Assembly (NCBI GenBank): GCA_964613585.1
Contig: CAZTHL010000074.1
Span: forward strand, 1-18,495
Source: CAZTHL01 sp964613585
GTDB taxonomy: Bacteria > Pseudomonadota > Alphaproteobacteria > DSM-16000 > Inquilinaceae
Direction of reading: 5' to 3'
DNA: 18,495 nt
Shown: one piece after another, positions 8,033-15,272 of the stretch
Layout: the number at the start of each line of letters is the position of its first letter
Numbering within the stretch: the stretch's first letter is position 1
The notes under the pieces: generated by a model
What the model was told of the DNA's origin: nothing
The model's input: only the letters and a program-made list of their open reading frames with translations
Database searches by the model: none
Position numbers and translations under genes: made by a program

Positions 8033-8421
8033 AGCGGCAATGGTTACCGCGGCGGTCATCGCAGAAACCTCAAATCACCAGTAAAATTCCTTAAGCCGCG
8101 CCGAGAAACCGAGTGTGATGAGCGGCCCGGTATTTGAGCAGCTTTTCAGATTGCTTGCGAGATCTCAAGAGCCGTTATTGGGGGGTTGACCGGGCCAGCA
8201 CGGATGCCGGTCCGGCCTCGTCGCGCTCGGCACGGGTCTGCCTCGCGGCGTCCACGACGCCTTGGCCCGGGCTCCGTGCCCGGATCAGCAAGAGCCGGCA
8301 AGCCCCTGATGTCAGGGTCGATCTTCCGTGACGGCTGAGGCGCTCACGGCCTTGCGGGGCCGCATGTCCACCGGCGGCCGCGACCGGCCGGGCGAGTCGC
8401 CGAGCCGATCGACCCGGCGCG
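8033..8421. other. non-coding stretch, AT-rich then ordinary
   Basis: This is the rest of the gap between the secreted-protein gene and the small lipoproteins. Bases 8033-8190 are AT-rich for this genome and include CTTAAG and GAGATCTC palindromes but no convincing gene. A TTG-started reading frame at 8134-8331 has no ribosome-binding site and no recognisable composition. Bases 8330-8421 lie downstream of the second lipoprotein, and no T-tailed terminator was found there. Confidence 0.4.
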
Positions 8422-8604
8422 TCAGAAGCGTTCCATCACCTCGCCGCGCTCGACCGTGGGACCGGGGGCGCAGCGGATCTGGTGCGAGAACTGGTCGCCC
8501 CGGTCGACCTCGACGAGCCAGCAGCTGGGATCGCCGTTGGCCTCCGGAGCGCACGCGGCGAGGAGCGCAAGGCCGCCCAGCGCGAGAAGTCGTCGTCGGG
8601 TCAT
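8422..8604 (-). CDS. small lipoprotein, paralogue B of a tandem pair
   Basis: The 60-residue product has a signal with several Arg (TRRRLLALGG), a lipobox LLAAC with the lipidated Cys at residue 18, and a mature part of about 43 residues. The mature part carries CWLVEVDRGDQ, then QIRC, then GPTVE, and ends in ERF. The same ordered motifs occur in the adjacent upstream gene, so the two are tandem duplicates. The start is uncertain: ATG at 8604 gives an ideal signal but a weak ribosome-binding site. An in-frame ATG at 8634 would begin one base after the preceding stop, adding ten residues and translational coupling. Two mature cysteines besides the lipid Cys could form a disulfide. No named family was recognised. 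Confidence 0.65.
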   Translation of the reverse strand: MTRRRLLALGGLALLAACAPEANGDPSCWLVEVDRGDQFSHQIRCAPGPTVERGEVMERF

Positions 8605-8635
8605 CGGTCTGCTGTGCGGCTCATGGGTCGCCATC

Positions 8636-8824
8636 CTAGAAGCGCACCCGCACCCGGTTCTGCTCCACGGTCGGTCCGCTGGCCGTGCCGCACCGGAGCT
8701 GGGTGCTCGACTGATCGCCGCGCTCGACGCGGACGAGACGGCAATCGTCGCCGCTGCCGCCGCCCTGGGCGCAGCCGGCAAGAAGCAGGATGAGCAGGGC
8801 GGCGCCGGTCGTGCGTGTCAGCAT
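8636..8824 (-). CDS. small lipoprotein, paralogue A of a tandem pair
   Basis: The 62-residue product has a short positive N terminus, a Leu-rich core and a lipobox LLAGC with lipidation at residue 18. A Gly-rich spacer follows, then CRLVRVERGDQ, QLRC, GPTVE and a terminal VRF. It shares with its downstream neighbour the skeleton C-x-LV-x-V-(E/D)-RGDQ-x-S-x-Q-(L/I)-RC, GPTVE, RF. Conservation of this skeleton between copies that differ elsewhere shows that both are read as protein. The pair is likely one transcript, diverging from the universal stress gene at 9053. Sorting to the outer membrane is probable because Asp is not at +2. The function is unknown. Confidence 0.7.
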   Translation of the reverse strand: MLTRTTGAALLILLLAGCAQGGGSGDDCRLVRVERGDQSSTQLRCGTASGPTVEQNRVRVRF

Positions 8825-8958
8825 TGGTCCATCGTATCCATCAGGTCGGTCGGTGCAGCCGGGGCCGATCCAGGGGGGCGACCGCTACATGCCTTGACCC
8901 GGCCAACCCCGCCATGCGGCGTCTCATCCACGGCTGCGGCAAAGTGTAACGCCGACGG

Positions 8959-8988
8959 TTGGCGGCCGCGGCCCTTCAGGCGTAGACT
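8959..8988 (+). promoter_or_regulatory. weak candidate promoter for the universal stress gene
   Basis: TTGGCG (8959-8964) and TAGACT (8983-8988) are 18 bases apart, about 65 bases before the start at 9053. Each matches four of six sigma-70 positions. In GC-rich DNA such matches arise by chance, so this is only a suggestion. Confidence 0.25.
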
Positions 8989-9052
8989 GGACGATGCCCG
9001 GACGTCGGGCGAGGCGGCGACCGGCCGCCGTGCAGAGTCAAGAAGGACCGCC

Positions 9053-9883
9053 ATGGCCCTGAAAAGCATCCTGGTCGTGTGCGATGCCGGCAGGCATGCC
9101 GGATCCCGGATCGACTACGCGGCCGCGTTGGCCGACCGGCACGACGCCCATGTGACCGGCCTGTTCATCAAGGCGCCCTCGGCCATTCCGCCTTACGTGA
9201 TGTCGCAGATTCCTGAGGAATCGCGCCACGTCCACGACACCTCGCTGACCGAGCTCGCTCGCCAGGCGCACGCGCTGTTCGAGGACCGGATGCGCGCGGC
9301 CGGTCGCCACGATCGCGCGGAATGGCGCGTCGCCCGCGGGCAACCGAACCCGACCGCGGCCCTGATGGCGCGCTACGCCGACATCGTGGTCGCCGGCCAG
9401 CGCGATCCCGACGAGGAGGAGTATGACGGCGCGGCCGACCGTGACGAGCTGGTGCTGAGCTGTGGTCGGCCGGTGCTTCTCGTGCCCTATGCCTACCGGC
9501 CGGCGACCGTCGCCGAGCGGATCGTCCTGGCCTGGAACGCCAGCCGCGAGGCCGCGCGCGCCGTGGCCGACGCGATGCCGCTGCTCGAGCGGGCGCGCGG
9601 GGTCACGGTGCTGTGCGTCAACCCCGGACCGGAGATGGGCGAGGAGCCGGGCGCCGACATCGCCCTGCACCTGGCCCGCCATGGCGTCAAGGCTGAGGCG
9701 TCGCACGTGAACGCGCACGACATCGACTCCGGCGATGCGCTCCTGTCGCGCCTCGGCGATCTCGCCGCCGACCTGCTGGTCATGGGCGCCTACGGGCGGC
9801 CGCGCCTGCGCGAGCTCGTGCTCGGGGGCGTCACCCGCCACGTGCTCCGCCACATGACCGTGCCGGTGCTGATGTCGCACTGA
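9053..9883 (+). CDS. universal stress protein (UspA family, two domains)
   Basis: This 276-residue cytoplasmic protein contains two Usp folds in tandem: residues 1 to about 145, beginning KSILVVCDAG, and about 155-276, beginning ERIVLAWNAS. The C-terminal domain keeps the nucleotide-binding signature GAYGRPRLRELVLGGVT at about 245-261 (G-x2-G-x9-G plus a hydroxyl residue). The N-terminal domain lacks a clear copy, as is usual in tandem Usp proteins. The ATG at 9053 has AAGGA at 9043-9047; the longer open frame upstream is non-coding. Members are generally induced by starvation, oxygen limitation or other stress and bind ATP. The specific trigger here is not visible. It stands alone, divergent from the lipoprotein pair. 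Confidence 0.9.
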   Translation: MALKSILVVCDAGRHAGSRIDYAAALADRHDAHVTGLFIKAPSAIPPYVMSQIPEESRHVHDTSLTELARQAHALFEDRMRAAGRHDRAEWRVARGQPNPTAALMARYADIVVAGQRDPDEEEYDGAADRDELVLSCGRPVLLVPYAYRPATVAERIVLAWNASREAARAVADAMPLLERARGVTVLCVNPGPEMGEEPGADIALHLARHGVKAEASHVNAHDIDSGDALLSRLGDLAADLLVMGAYGRPRLRELVLGGVTRHVLRHMTVPVLMSH

Positions 9884-9914
9884 CGGGCCGGGCCCCGGCG
9901 ATCCTCTGTTCTCG

Positions 9915-10025
9915 CCCGGCGGAGCCCCCGGGACGCCGGACCCCCGGGCGACCCGGCGGAGCCCCCGGGACGCCGAACCCCCCGGCGACCCGGCGGAGCC
10001 CCCGGGACGCCGGACCCCCTGCGAA
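9915..10025. repeat. three-copy 37-bp tandem repeat
   Basis: There are three consecutive units, 9915-9951, 9952-9988 and 9989-10025, each starting CCCGGCGGAGCCCCCGGGAC. They differ at only a few positions, mainly near the unit ends. Each unit contains the self-complementary core CCCCCGGG. The array fills the gap between the stress gene and the kinase gene, and its last bases run into the kinase ribosome-binding site. It is a likely slippage-prone array of variable copy number. There are no spacers, so it is not CRISPR. Confidence 0.92.
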
Positions 10026-10037
10026 AGGAGCCGCCCG

Positions 10038-10964
10038 ATGATCCTGGTGTTCGGCTCGCTCAACATGGACCTGATCCTGGAGGTGCCGGCCCTGCCGGCC
10101 CCCGGGGAGACCGTGCTGTCGCAGCGATACCTGACCAAGCCGGGCGGCAAGGGCGGCAACCAGGCCGTGGCAGCCGCCCGCGCCGGCGCCGACGTCATGA
10201 TGGTCGGCCGGGTCGGCGAGGACGAGTTCGGCCGCCGGCTTGTGGCCAATCTGCGCGACAACGGGGTCGCCGCCGCCAATGTGGGCACGGCGGACGAGCC
10301 CACCGGCATCGCCTGCATCTGCGTCGACCCGCAGGGCGAGAACAGCATCGCCGTGGCCAGCGGCGCCAATCTGGCGGCGACGCTGCACGACGTGCCCGAG
10401 GCCTCGCTCGGTCTCGGCATCGCCACCGTGCTGATGCAGATGGAGGTGCGGCCGGAGGAGAACTGGGCGCTCATCCGCCATGCCCATGAGAGCGGCGCCC
10501 TCAGCCTGCTCAACGTGGCGCCGGCGGCACCGGTGCCGCGCGCGGCGCTCGAGCGGCTCGACGTCCTCGTCGTCAACGAGAAGGAGGCGGCGGCCCTGGC
10601 CGGGTCCGTCGGCGGCGACCCCGAGGGTCCCGAGGCGCTGGCCCGGGCGCTCGCCGGGATCGGCCAACTGACCGGCGTGGTCACCCTGGGACGACGCGGA
10701 GCCATCGCGGCCCACGGCGGCGAGGTGTGGGCGGTCGACGCCCTGCCCTGGCAGCCGGTCGACACCACCGGGGCCGGCGACGCCTTCACCGGCATTCTGG
10801 CGGCCGCCCTCGATTCGGGGCTCAAGCTGCCGGAGGCACTGCGTCGGGCCAGCGTCGGCGCCGGCCTGGCCTGCCAGGCGCTGGGGGCTCAGGAAAGCCT
10901 GCCCGTCGGCACGGCGATCGATGCCAACATCGCGCGGATCCCGCCGCCCCGGCGGCTTGTTTAG
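10038..10964 (+). CDS. rbsK: ribokinase-like sugar kinase (PfkB family)
   Basis: This 308-residue PfkB-family kinase probably phosphorylates D-ribose at O5. The N terminus has NMDL (9-12) and the glycine-rich PfkB signature GGKGGNQ at 36-42. NEKEAA lies at 180-185, and the second signature DTTGAGDAF at 242-250 contains the likely catalytic base D248. Length and motif order are those of RbsK. AAAGGAG at 10023-10029 fixes the start. No ribose transporter, pyranase or repressor is adjacent, so other nucleoside-derived or pentose substrates are possible, and the symbol reflects family resemblance. A 37-bp tandem repeat directly precedes it and could affect its expression. Confidence 0.85.
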   Translation: MILVFGSLNMDLILEVPALPAPGETVLSQRYLTKPGGKGGNQAVAAARAGADVMMVGRVGEDEFGRRLVANLRDNGVAAANVGTADEPTGIACICVDPQGENSIAVASGANLAATLHDVPEASLGLGIATVLMQMEVRPEENWALIRHAHESGALSLLNVAPAAPVPRAALERLDVLVVNEKEAAALAGSVGGDPEGPEALARALAGIGQLTGVVTLGRRGAIAAHGGEVWAVDALPWQPVDTTGAGDAFTGILAAALDSGLKLPEALRRASVGAGLACQALGAQESLPVGTAIDANIARIPPPRRLV

Positions 10965-10980
10965 CGCGCCTAACGCGGAA

Positions 10981-11017
10981 TCGGGCCGGCGATACCACGT
11001 GAGCCGGAAACGCTCCA
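10981..11017. repeat. dispersed palindromic element, half copy (element d)
   Basis: The sequence contains GGGCCGGCGAT, then GAGCCGGAAACGCTC, matching the right half of the long copies at 5284-5413 and 18325-18450. It lies 17 bases after the kinase stop, in the 194-base gap before the amidohydrolase. The left half is missing, so the long stem cannot form. Confidence 0.8.
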
Positions 11018-11158
11018 GCCCGATCGGGCGTCGACGGCCCGCCTGCCCGCGGCGCTCCCGTGCGAACGGCCGACCTGAGGTTGCCAAGGCCCCGGAGCCG
11101 CGTCATAACCGCCATCCGGCTCCTCCTCACCCCTTTTCCTGGAAGCGACCCCCGATCC

Positions 11159-12334
11159 ATGCCTGTCATCAACTCGCTGGCCGCCCTGCACGAGGATATG
11201 ACCACTTGGCGCCGCGACCTGCATGCGCATCCCGAGACCGCCTTCGAGGAGGTGCGGACTGCCGGCATCGTCGCGGAGAAGCTTGAGTCGTGGGGCATCG
11301 AGGTGCACCGCGGGCTGGCCACCACCGGCGTGGTCGGCGTGCTGCGCGGCCGGCACGCCGGGCGCCGGGCGATCGGCCTGCGCGCCGACATGGACGCGCT
11401 GCCGATGACCGAGGCGAACGACCTCCCTTATGCCTCGCGCCATCCCGGCAAGTTCCACGGCTGTGGGCACGACGGGCATACGACCATGCTGCTCGGCGCC
11501 GCCCGCTATCTGGCGGAGACGCGCAATTTCGCCGGCACCGTGCATTTCATCTTCCAGCCGGCGGAGGAAGGGCAGGGCGGTGGCGAGGTCATGGTCCGTG
11601 ACGGGCTGTTCGACCGGTTCCCGACGGACGAGATCTACGCCATGCATAACTGGCCGGACCTGCCGCCCGGCACCGTCGGCGTCCGCTCCGGCCCCATGAT
11701 GGCGGCCGCCGACGTCTTCGACATCACCATCCATGGCACCGGGGCGCACGCCGCCCTGCCGCACCAGGGCGTCGATCCGATCGTCATTGCCGGGCAGGTG
11801 CTGACCGCCCTGCAGACCCTGGTGGCGCGCCGGCTCGATCCGCTCGACAGCGCCGTCGTCAGCGTCACCCAGATGCGCGCCGGCGAGGCCTTCAACGTGA
11901 TCCCCGACAGCGCCTGGCTGAGCGGGACGGTCCGCACCTTCAAGGCGGAGACCAAGGGCATGCTGCGCGAGGCCATCGGCACGCTCGCCGAGGGCGTGGC
12001 CGAGGCCCATGGCGCGACGGCGGAGTATGAGTACCGCGACGGCTATCCGGCGACGGTCAACCACCCCGCGGAGACGGACTTCATCGCCGAGGCGGCGGCG
12101 GCCGTGGTCGGGCCGGAGCGCGTGCGGCGCAACGTCCTGCCGGTGATGGGGGCGGAGGACTTCGCCTTCATGCTGCAGAAGCGGCCGGGTGCCTATATCT
12201 GGGTCGGCCAGGGCCGGGTCGGCGGCGGCGGCGGTGTCCACAGCCCGCGCTACGACTTCAATGACGAGATCCTGCCGATCGGCGCCAGCCTGTTCGCCAC
12301 CCTGGCCGAGCAGCGCTTGAAGCCGGCCGCCTGA
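11159..12334 (+). CDS. M20 family metallo-amidohydrolase (hippurate hydrolase-like)
   Basis: This 391-residue zinc-dependent hydrolase removes an acyl group from an N-acylated amino acid or similar amide. Metal and catalytic motifs are intact: DLHAHPE at 20-26, RADMDALP at 75-82, CGHDGH at 102-107 and PAEEG at 134-138, with a late MGAEDFAFM block. HGTGAHAALPHQGVDP marks the dimerisation domain. Length and motifs fit the HipO/AmhX/IAA-amino-acid hydrolase branch. The true substrate cannot be told from sequence. The ATG at 11159 is preferred over upstream frames because the protein then starts at the family N terminus, though its ribosome-binding site is weak. The next gene begins 21 bases after its stop, suggesting co-transcription. 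Confidence 0.88.
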   Translation: MPVINSLAALHEDMTTWRRDLHAHPETAFEEVRTAGIVAEKLESWGIEVHRGLATTGVVGVLRGRHAGRRAIGLRADMDALPMTEANDLPYASRHPGKFHGCGHDGHTTMLLGAARYLAETRNFAGTVHFIFQPAEEGQGGGEVMVRDGLFDRFPTDEIYAMHNWPDLPPGTVGVRSGPMMAAADVFDITIHGTGAHAALPHQGVDPIVIAGQVLTALQTLVARRLDPLDSAVVSVTQMRAGEAFNVIPDSAWLSGTVRTFKAETKGMLREAIGTLAEGVAEAHGATAEYEYRDGYPATVNHPAETDFIAEAAAAVVGPERVRRNVLPVMGAEDFAFMLQKRPGAYIWVGQGRVGGGGGVHSPRYDFNDEILPIGASLFATLAEQRLKPAA

Positions 12335-12355
12335 GCGCGTTCTGCCGAGGGGATC

Positions 12356-12961
12356 ATGCCGCACCATCACGACCTGACGGGCCGGCGCCGACGCCGGTGG
12401 GGGCTTCCGGCTCTGGCGCTCGGGCTGCTCGGCCTCGCCGGCTGCGCCGAGGACGGCACCCTGTTCACCAGCAGCACCGACCAGCCGCAGGTCGCGGGGG
12501 CGGCCGACGCGGCGGTCGCCGCAGCCGCGGCGGGTGGCGGGGCGACGCCGGTGGCCGCGCAACCCGACACGCCGGCTCCGACCGTGGGCGGCCGCTCTGA
12601 CTGGGCGGGCCCGCTGAGCGCGGCGGCGCTGGACATGCGCGTGACAGCCCGCGACGAGCGCGGCTGGCGGATCCTCTGGCAGCTGGTCGGCGACCCGCCG
12701 CCCGGGCCGCTGCCCGAGGATGCCATGGCGGTCGCCGTGTTCGTCGGCAGCCGGCCGACCGGCGGCCATCTTGTCGACATCCGCAGCGTCGACCCGGCGC
12801 CGGACGGAGTCGTTGTTCGATGGGTCGAGCGGCTGCCCGCGCCCGGCGAGGCGCAGACGCAGCAGGTGACGGCGCCGTATGCGATCGAGCTGGTGCCGCG
12901 GCGCAGCGGCCTCGTGCGCTACGACGGCGAGCGCCTCGCCCCGCCGCCGGCCGGCTCCTGA
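12356..12961 (+). CDS. lipoprotein with PrcB-like C-terminal domain
   Basis: This 201-residue product has an Arg-rich start, a hydrophobic core and a lipobox LAGC (Cys at 30), giving a membrane-anchored lipoprotein. An Ala/Pro-rich linker covers about 45-80. The C-terminal half (about 100-182) resembles the PrcB C-terminal domain, with AVFVGSRPTGGHLVDI around 128-142 and VTAPYAIELVP near 171-181. In spirochetes PrcB stabilises the dentilisin protease complex. Here no protease is adjacent, and its partner is the amidohydrolase 21 bases upstream, suggesting shared transcription rather than a known complex. GAGGGGA at 12347-12353 supports the start. The domain call is from motif memory; the cellular role is unknown. 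Confidence 0.75.
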   Translation: MPHHHDLTGRRRRRWGLPALALGLLGLAGCAEDGTLFTSSTDQPQVAGAADAAVAAAAAGGGATPVAAQPDTPAPTVGGRSDWAGPLSAAALDMRVTARDERGWRILWQLVGDPPPGPLPEDAMAVAVFVGSRPTGGHLVDIRSVDPAPDGVVVRWVERLPAPGEAQTQQVTAPYAIELVPRRSGLVRYDGERLAPPPAGS

Positions 12962-12997
12962 GCCGGGACCGGAAGCCGGGGAGCCGGGCGAGCCCGA

Positions 12998-13471
12998 TCA
13001 GGCGCCGTCGCGCGGGATCACGCTGATCGAGCCGTCCGTCTCGAGGATCACCGCGGCGACGCGCTCGAGGCCGCCCATGCCGTCGGCCCGGAGTGCTGCC
13101 AGAATCTCGTCCTCGGTGATGCGCTGCCGCCGCATGGCGCCCTGGAGAAAGGTGCCGTCGCGCACGAGCAGGGTCGGCTCGCTCTTGACCAGCGCCTGGA
13201 AGCGCGGCGCCCGCACGCTGAGCCAGGTGATCGCCGCCTGCAGGCCGACCAGCAACCCGAGCGCCGCCAGTCCCTCCACCAGGGCCACCTCCTTGCTGAG
13301 CAGGATGGTCGCGAGGGTCGATCCGAGCGCGACCGTGACCACCAGGTCGAACGCGTTCAGCTTGGTCAGCGTGCGCTTGCCGGAGGTGCGGAGGAGCGCC
13401 ACCAGCGCCGCGTAGGCCAGCGTGCCGACCAGGAGAACCCGGCCGAGCTCGCCCCAGCTGTCGAAGAACAT
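12998..13471 (-). CDS. DUF421 / YetF-like membrane protein
   Basis: This 157-residue protein has three predicted membrane helices (about 8-27, 41-58 and 64-85) followed by a cytoplasmic domain (about 88-155) with the family pattern PTLLVRDG and ITEDEILAALRADG. The Lys/Arg-rich GKRTLTKLNAFDLVV between helices 1 and 2 is typical of DUF421. YetF relatives are small membrane proteins of uncertain function, in some bacteria linked to sporulation or stress. The ATG at 13471 was chosen because the upstream in-frame extension is Arg/Pro-rich shadow sequence. It converges with the PrcB-like gene and diverges from the CBS gene. Complete and unremarkable. Confidence 0.85.
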   Translation of the reverse strand: MFFDSWGELGRVLLVGTLAYAALVALLRTSGKRTLTKLNAFDLVVTVALGSTLATILLSKEVALVEGLAALGLLVGLQAAITWLSVRAPRFQALVKSEPTLLVRDGTFLQGAMRRQRITEDEILAALRADGMGGLERVAAVILETDGSISVIPRDGA

Positions 13472-13792
13472 GATCGTCGATCCCCGGCGGCCGCCCGGAC
13501 AGGGTGGCCGGATCCGGCGCAACGCCGGCGTGCCGGGCCGGTTCCGGGGCGACGCCGGGACGCGCCCTGCAACGCTGCGGGCCGTCACCGGTGCCGGCGG
13601 AGCGGGATCCTTCGGCAACGGGACGGCACGTCGCAACCTCGGCAGTGGGCTCCTGCTGTTGCGGGACCGGATCGTCGGCCCCAAATTACATGTGCTGTTT
13701 GTTCAATTCGTCCGTTCCGAGCGGGCGGGCCTCGGTGCAGGTCTGCGAGCGGGCTGAGGGGTGCCGAGCACGAGGAAGACGAGGAACGAGCC
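13472..13792. other. divergent intergenic region between DUF421 and CBS genes
   Basis: This stretch should hold both outward promoters. A perfect hairpin CCGGCG-CAA-CGCCGG lies at 13514-13528, in the probable leader of the DUF421 gene. A short AT-rich island at 13682-13710 is the best candidate region for the CBS-gene promoter, but no hexamer pair with good spacing was found. GAGGAA at 13781-13786 is the ribosome-binding site of the CBS gene. No small gene is convincing here. Confidence 0.4.
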
Positions 13793-14275
13793 ATGAATGT
13801 CGAGGAGGTAATGACCGCCATGGTGCGCAGCGTCCGACCGGAGGAGACGGTCGCCCATGCCGCCGAGGTTATGGAGGAGGCCGGCATCGGCAGCCTGCCG
13901 GTGGTCCGTCAGGACGGTCGTCTCGTCGGCATCGTCACCGACCGCGACATCGCCGTCCGGTCCGTCGCCTATGGCAAGGATCCGCTGGTGATGAGGGTCG
14001 AGCGGATCATGTCGCTGCAGGTCGCCTGCTGCCATGCCGACGAGCCGATCGAGATCGCGGCCGAGGCCATGCTGTTGCGCGGCACGCGCCGGCTCGTGGT
14101 CCTGGACCGGCAGAGCGGCGAGGTGGCGGGCCTGCTGTCAGTGGATGATCTTGCCGGCGTGCCGGCTGCCCACGCCGTTGTCTCGCGGATCCTGCAGCAG
14201 ACCCGTGCCGAGACCAACGTGGGACCGATCCATGCCCCGGCGGCGGCGACGCCGCTTGAGCCGGAAGCGCTCTAG
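13793..14275 (+). CDS. two-CBS-domain protein
   Basis: This 160-residue protein consists of a CBS pair (about residues 7-58 and 73-122) and a short tail. The first repeat has GIGSLPVV then GRLVGIVTDRDI; the second has GTRRLVVLD then GEVAGLLSVDDL. CBS pairs bind adenosine nucleotides and report energy state. Stand-alone ones are common in alphaproteobacteria, often with stress proteins. The ATG has GAGGAA seven bases upstream. The last codons (PLEPEAL) and the stop are encoded by a fragment of the dispersed palindromic element (14251-14274), with an IS21 remnant immediately after. The native C terminus was therefore probably lost or replaced. The domain pair itself is intact. Confidence 0.9.
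   Translation: MNVEEVMTAMVRSVRPEETVAHAAEVMEEAGIGSLPVVRQDGRLVGIVTDRDIAVRSVAYGKDPLVMRVERIMSLQVACCHADEPIEIAAEAMLLRGTRRLVVLDRQSGEVAGLLSVDDLAGVPAAHAVVSRILQQTRAETNVGPIHAPAAATPLEPEAL
14251..14274. repeat. dispersed palindromic element, end fragment (element e)
   Basis: The sequence contains TGAGCCGGAAGCGCTCTAG, the right-end motif of the palindromic family (GAGCCGGAAACGCTC, ending CTAG as in the copy at 18325-18450) with one substitution. It overlaps the end of the CBS gene and abuts the istA remnant. Confidence 0.65.
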
Positions 14276-14906
14276 TAGCCCCGCGGCAATGAGCGGGGGG
14301 AGGGCTGTCGATCCCCGACCCGGCCCGGTCGGCAAGGCAGGTCACTCGCCGGCACACACAGCAGCTGGCGTAGGATCTGGGCGTCCGGCCGTCGGTCGGC
14401 GGCGAGTTCGGCGCCGATGAGCTGGGCGAATTCGGCCTCGCAGGCGTGGTCGTGGGCGAGGACGAGGAGACCGACCATCCGCGTGCAGGCGTCGCCGCGC
14501 GGCAGCGCGGCCGACAGCCGCCGCCAAGCTTCGGCGTAGGCAGGCGCAGGAAAGAGACCGTCACGGTAGACCGAGCCAGCGAAGGCCTGGGGCTTGCGGC
14601 GCAGTGCCGGCAGGACGTGGCGGTAGTCGACGACATGGACGCGCTTGCCGTCTCGGCGGGGGCGGCGGCGCGGATGGGTCACCACGCGGGTGGCGCCGAG
14701 CCAGGCCTCGACGCGGTCGTCATAGACGTGGACCCGCCGGCGGTGGCCGACGAGGCGCGCCGGGGCGCTGTAGAAGACGTGCTTGACGACGAACCCGCCG
14801 GTGCGGGTGACGCGGGCGACGACCACGGTGAAGTCGGTGGTCCGCCGCGCCGGCAGGGGTCGCAGGGTCGCGCATTCGGTGCGTAGCCGCTCCTCGCGGC
14901 GGGCGG
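14272..14906 (-). pseudogene. istA: IS21-family transposase (IstA) remnant, C-terminal part
   Basis: The minus strand encodes about 200 residues of the IstA C-terminal (Mu-type) region in one open frame. It begins ERLRTECATLRPLP (near 14890), continues VARVTRTGGFVVKHVFYSAP and VVDYRHVLPALRRKP, and ends in an ALPRGDACTRMVGLLVLAHD helix region. The catalytic DDE core and the N-terminal helix-turn-helix are absent, cut off at about 14906 where a serine recombinase fragment on the other strand begins. The C-terminal tail also diverges after RQLL. No istB ATPase gene is present, so this copy cannot transpose. It is a decayed insertion-sequence fragment rather than a functional gene. Confidence 0.88.
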
Positions 14907-15245
14907 CTGGTGTTTCATATCTTTGCGGCCCTGGCGGATTTCGAGCGCGGGATCATCCGCGATAGAACCCTTGCAGGGCTCGCAGCGGCGCGCGCTCGTG
15001 GCCGGACCGGCGGGCGGCCCCCTGCGCTGTCGGCGGATGATCTGACGGCCGCCAGAGCGCTTCTGAGCGATCCGGAGATCAAGGTTGAGGACGTGGCCCG
15101 GCGGCTTGGCGTGGCTCCCTCGACGCTCTACCGGCACATGCCGGGGGGCCGGAGCGGGATAGCGGAGAGCGGATCACGAAAGCGGCATATCTCACAAGGC
15201 AGGTCCGCGTCCGCCAAGGCTAGCTGCCGACCTCGGTGCCCCTGA
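14907..15245 (+). pseudogene. serine recombinase (resolvase/invertase) remnant, C-terminal part
   Basis: About 112 residues match the end of resolvase/invertase proteins: LVFHIFAALADFERGIIRDRT (the long E helix), ARGRTGGRPPAL, then a helix-turn-helix, VEDVARRLGVAPSTLYRHMPGG. The whole N-terminal catalytic domain with the active-site Ser is missing. Reading begins exactly at the junction with the istA remnant, without a ribosome-binding site. After the usual end (PGGRS) a non-homologous tail of about 30 residues runs on to the TGA at 15245. It was probably once part of a Tn3-type or phage-like element. A GTG at 14910 could in theory start a DNA-binding-only protein, but this is unlikely. Confidence 0.85.
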
Positions 15246-15272
15246 GGCCAGGCAGGCCTTGCCGACTCTTCG

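Noticed and set aside
8134..8331. 65-residue plus-strand frame with a TTG start
   Set aside because: No ribosome-binding site, no recognisable domain and no paralogue. It lies in a region better explained as regulatory.
9915..10025. Possible CRISPR array
   Set aside because: Units are contiguous with no unique spacers and no cas genes are present. It is a plain tandem repeat.
15160..15245. Tn3-type terminal inverted repeat at the end of the recombinase remnant
   Set aside because: The minus strand begins GGGGCACC, but no matching partner end and no TAAG-type inner terminus could be found.
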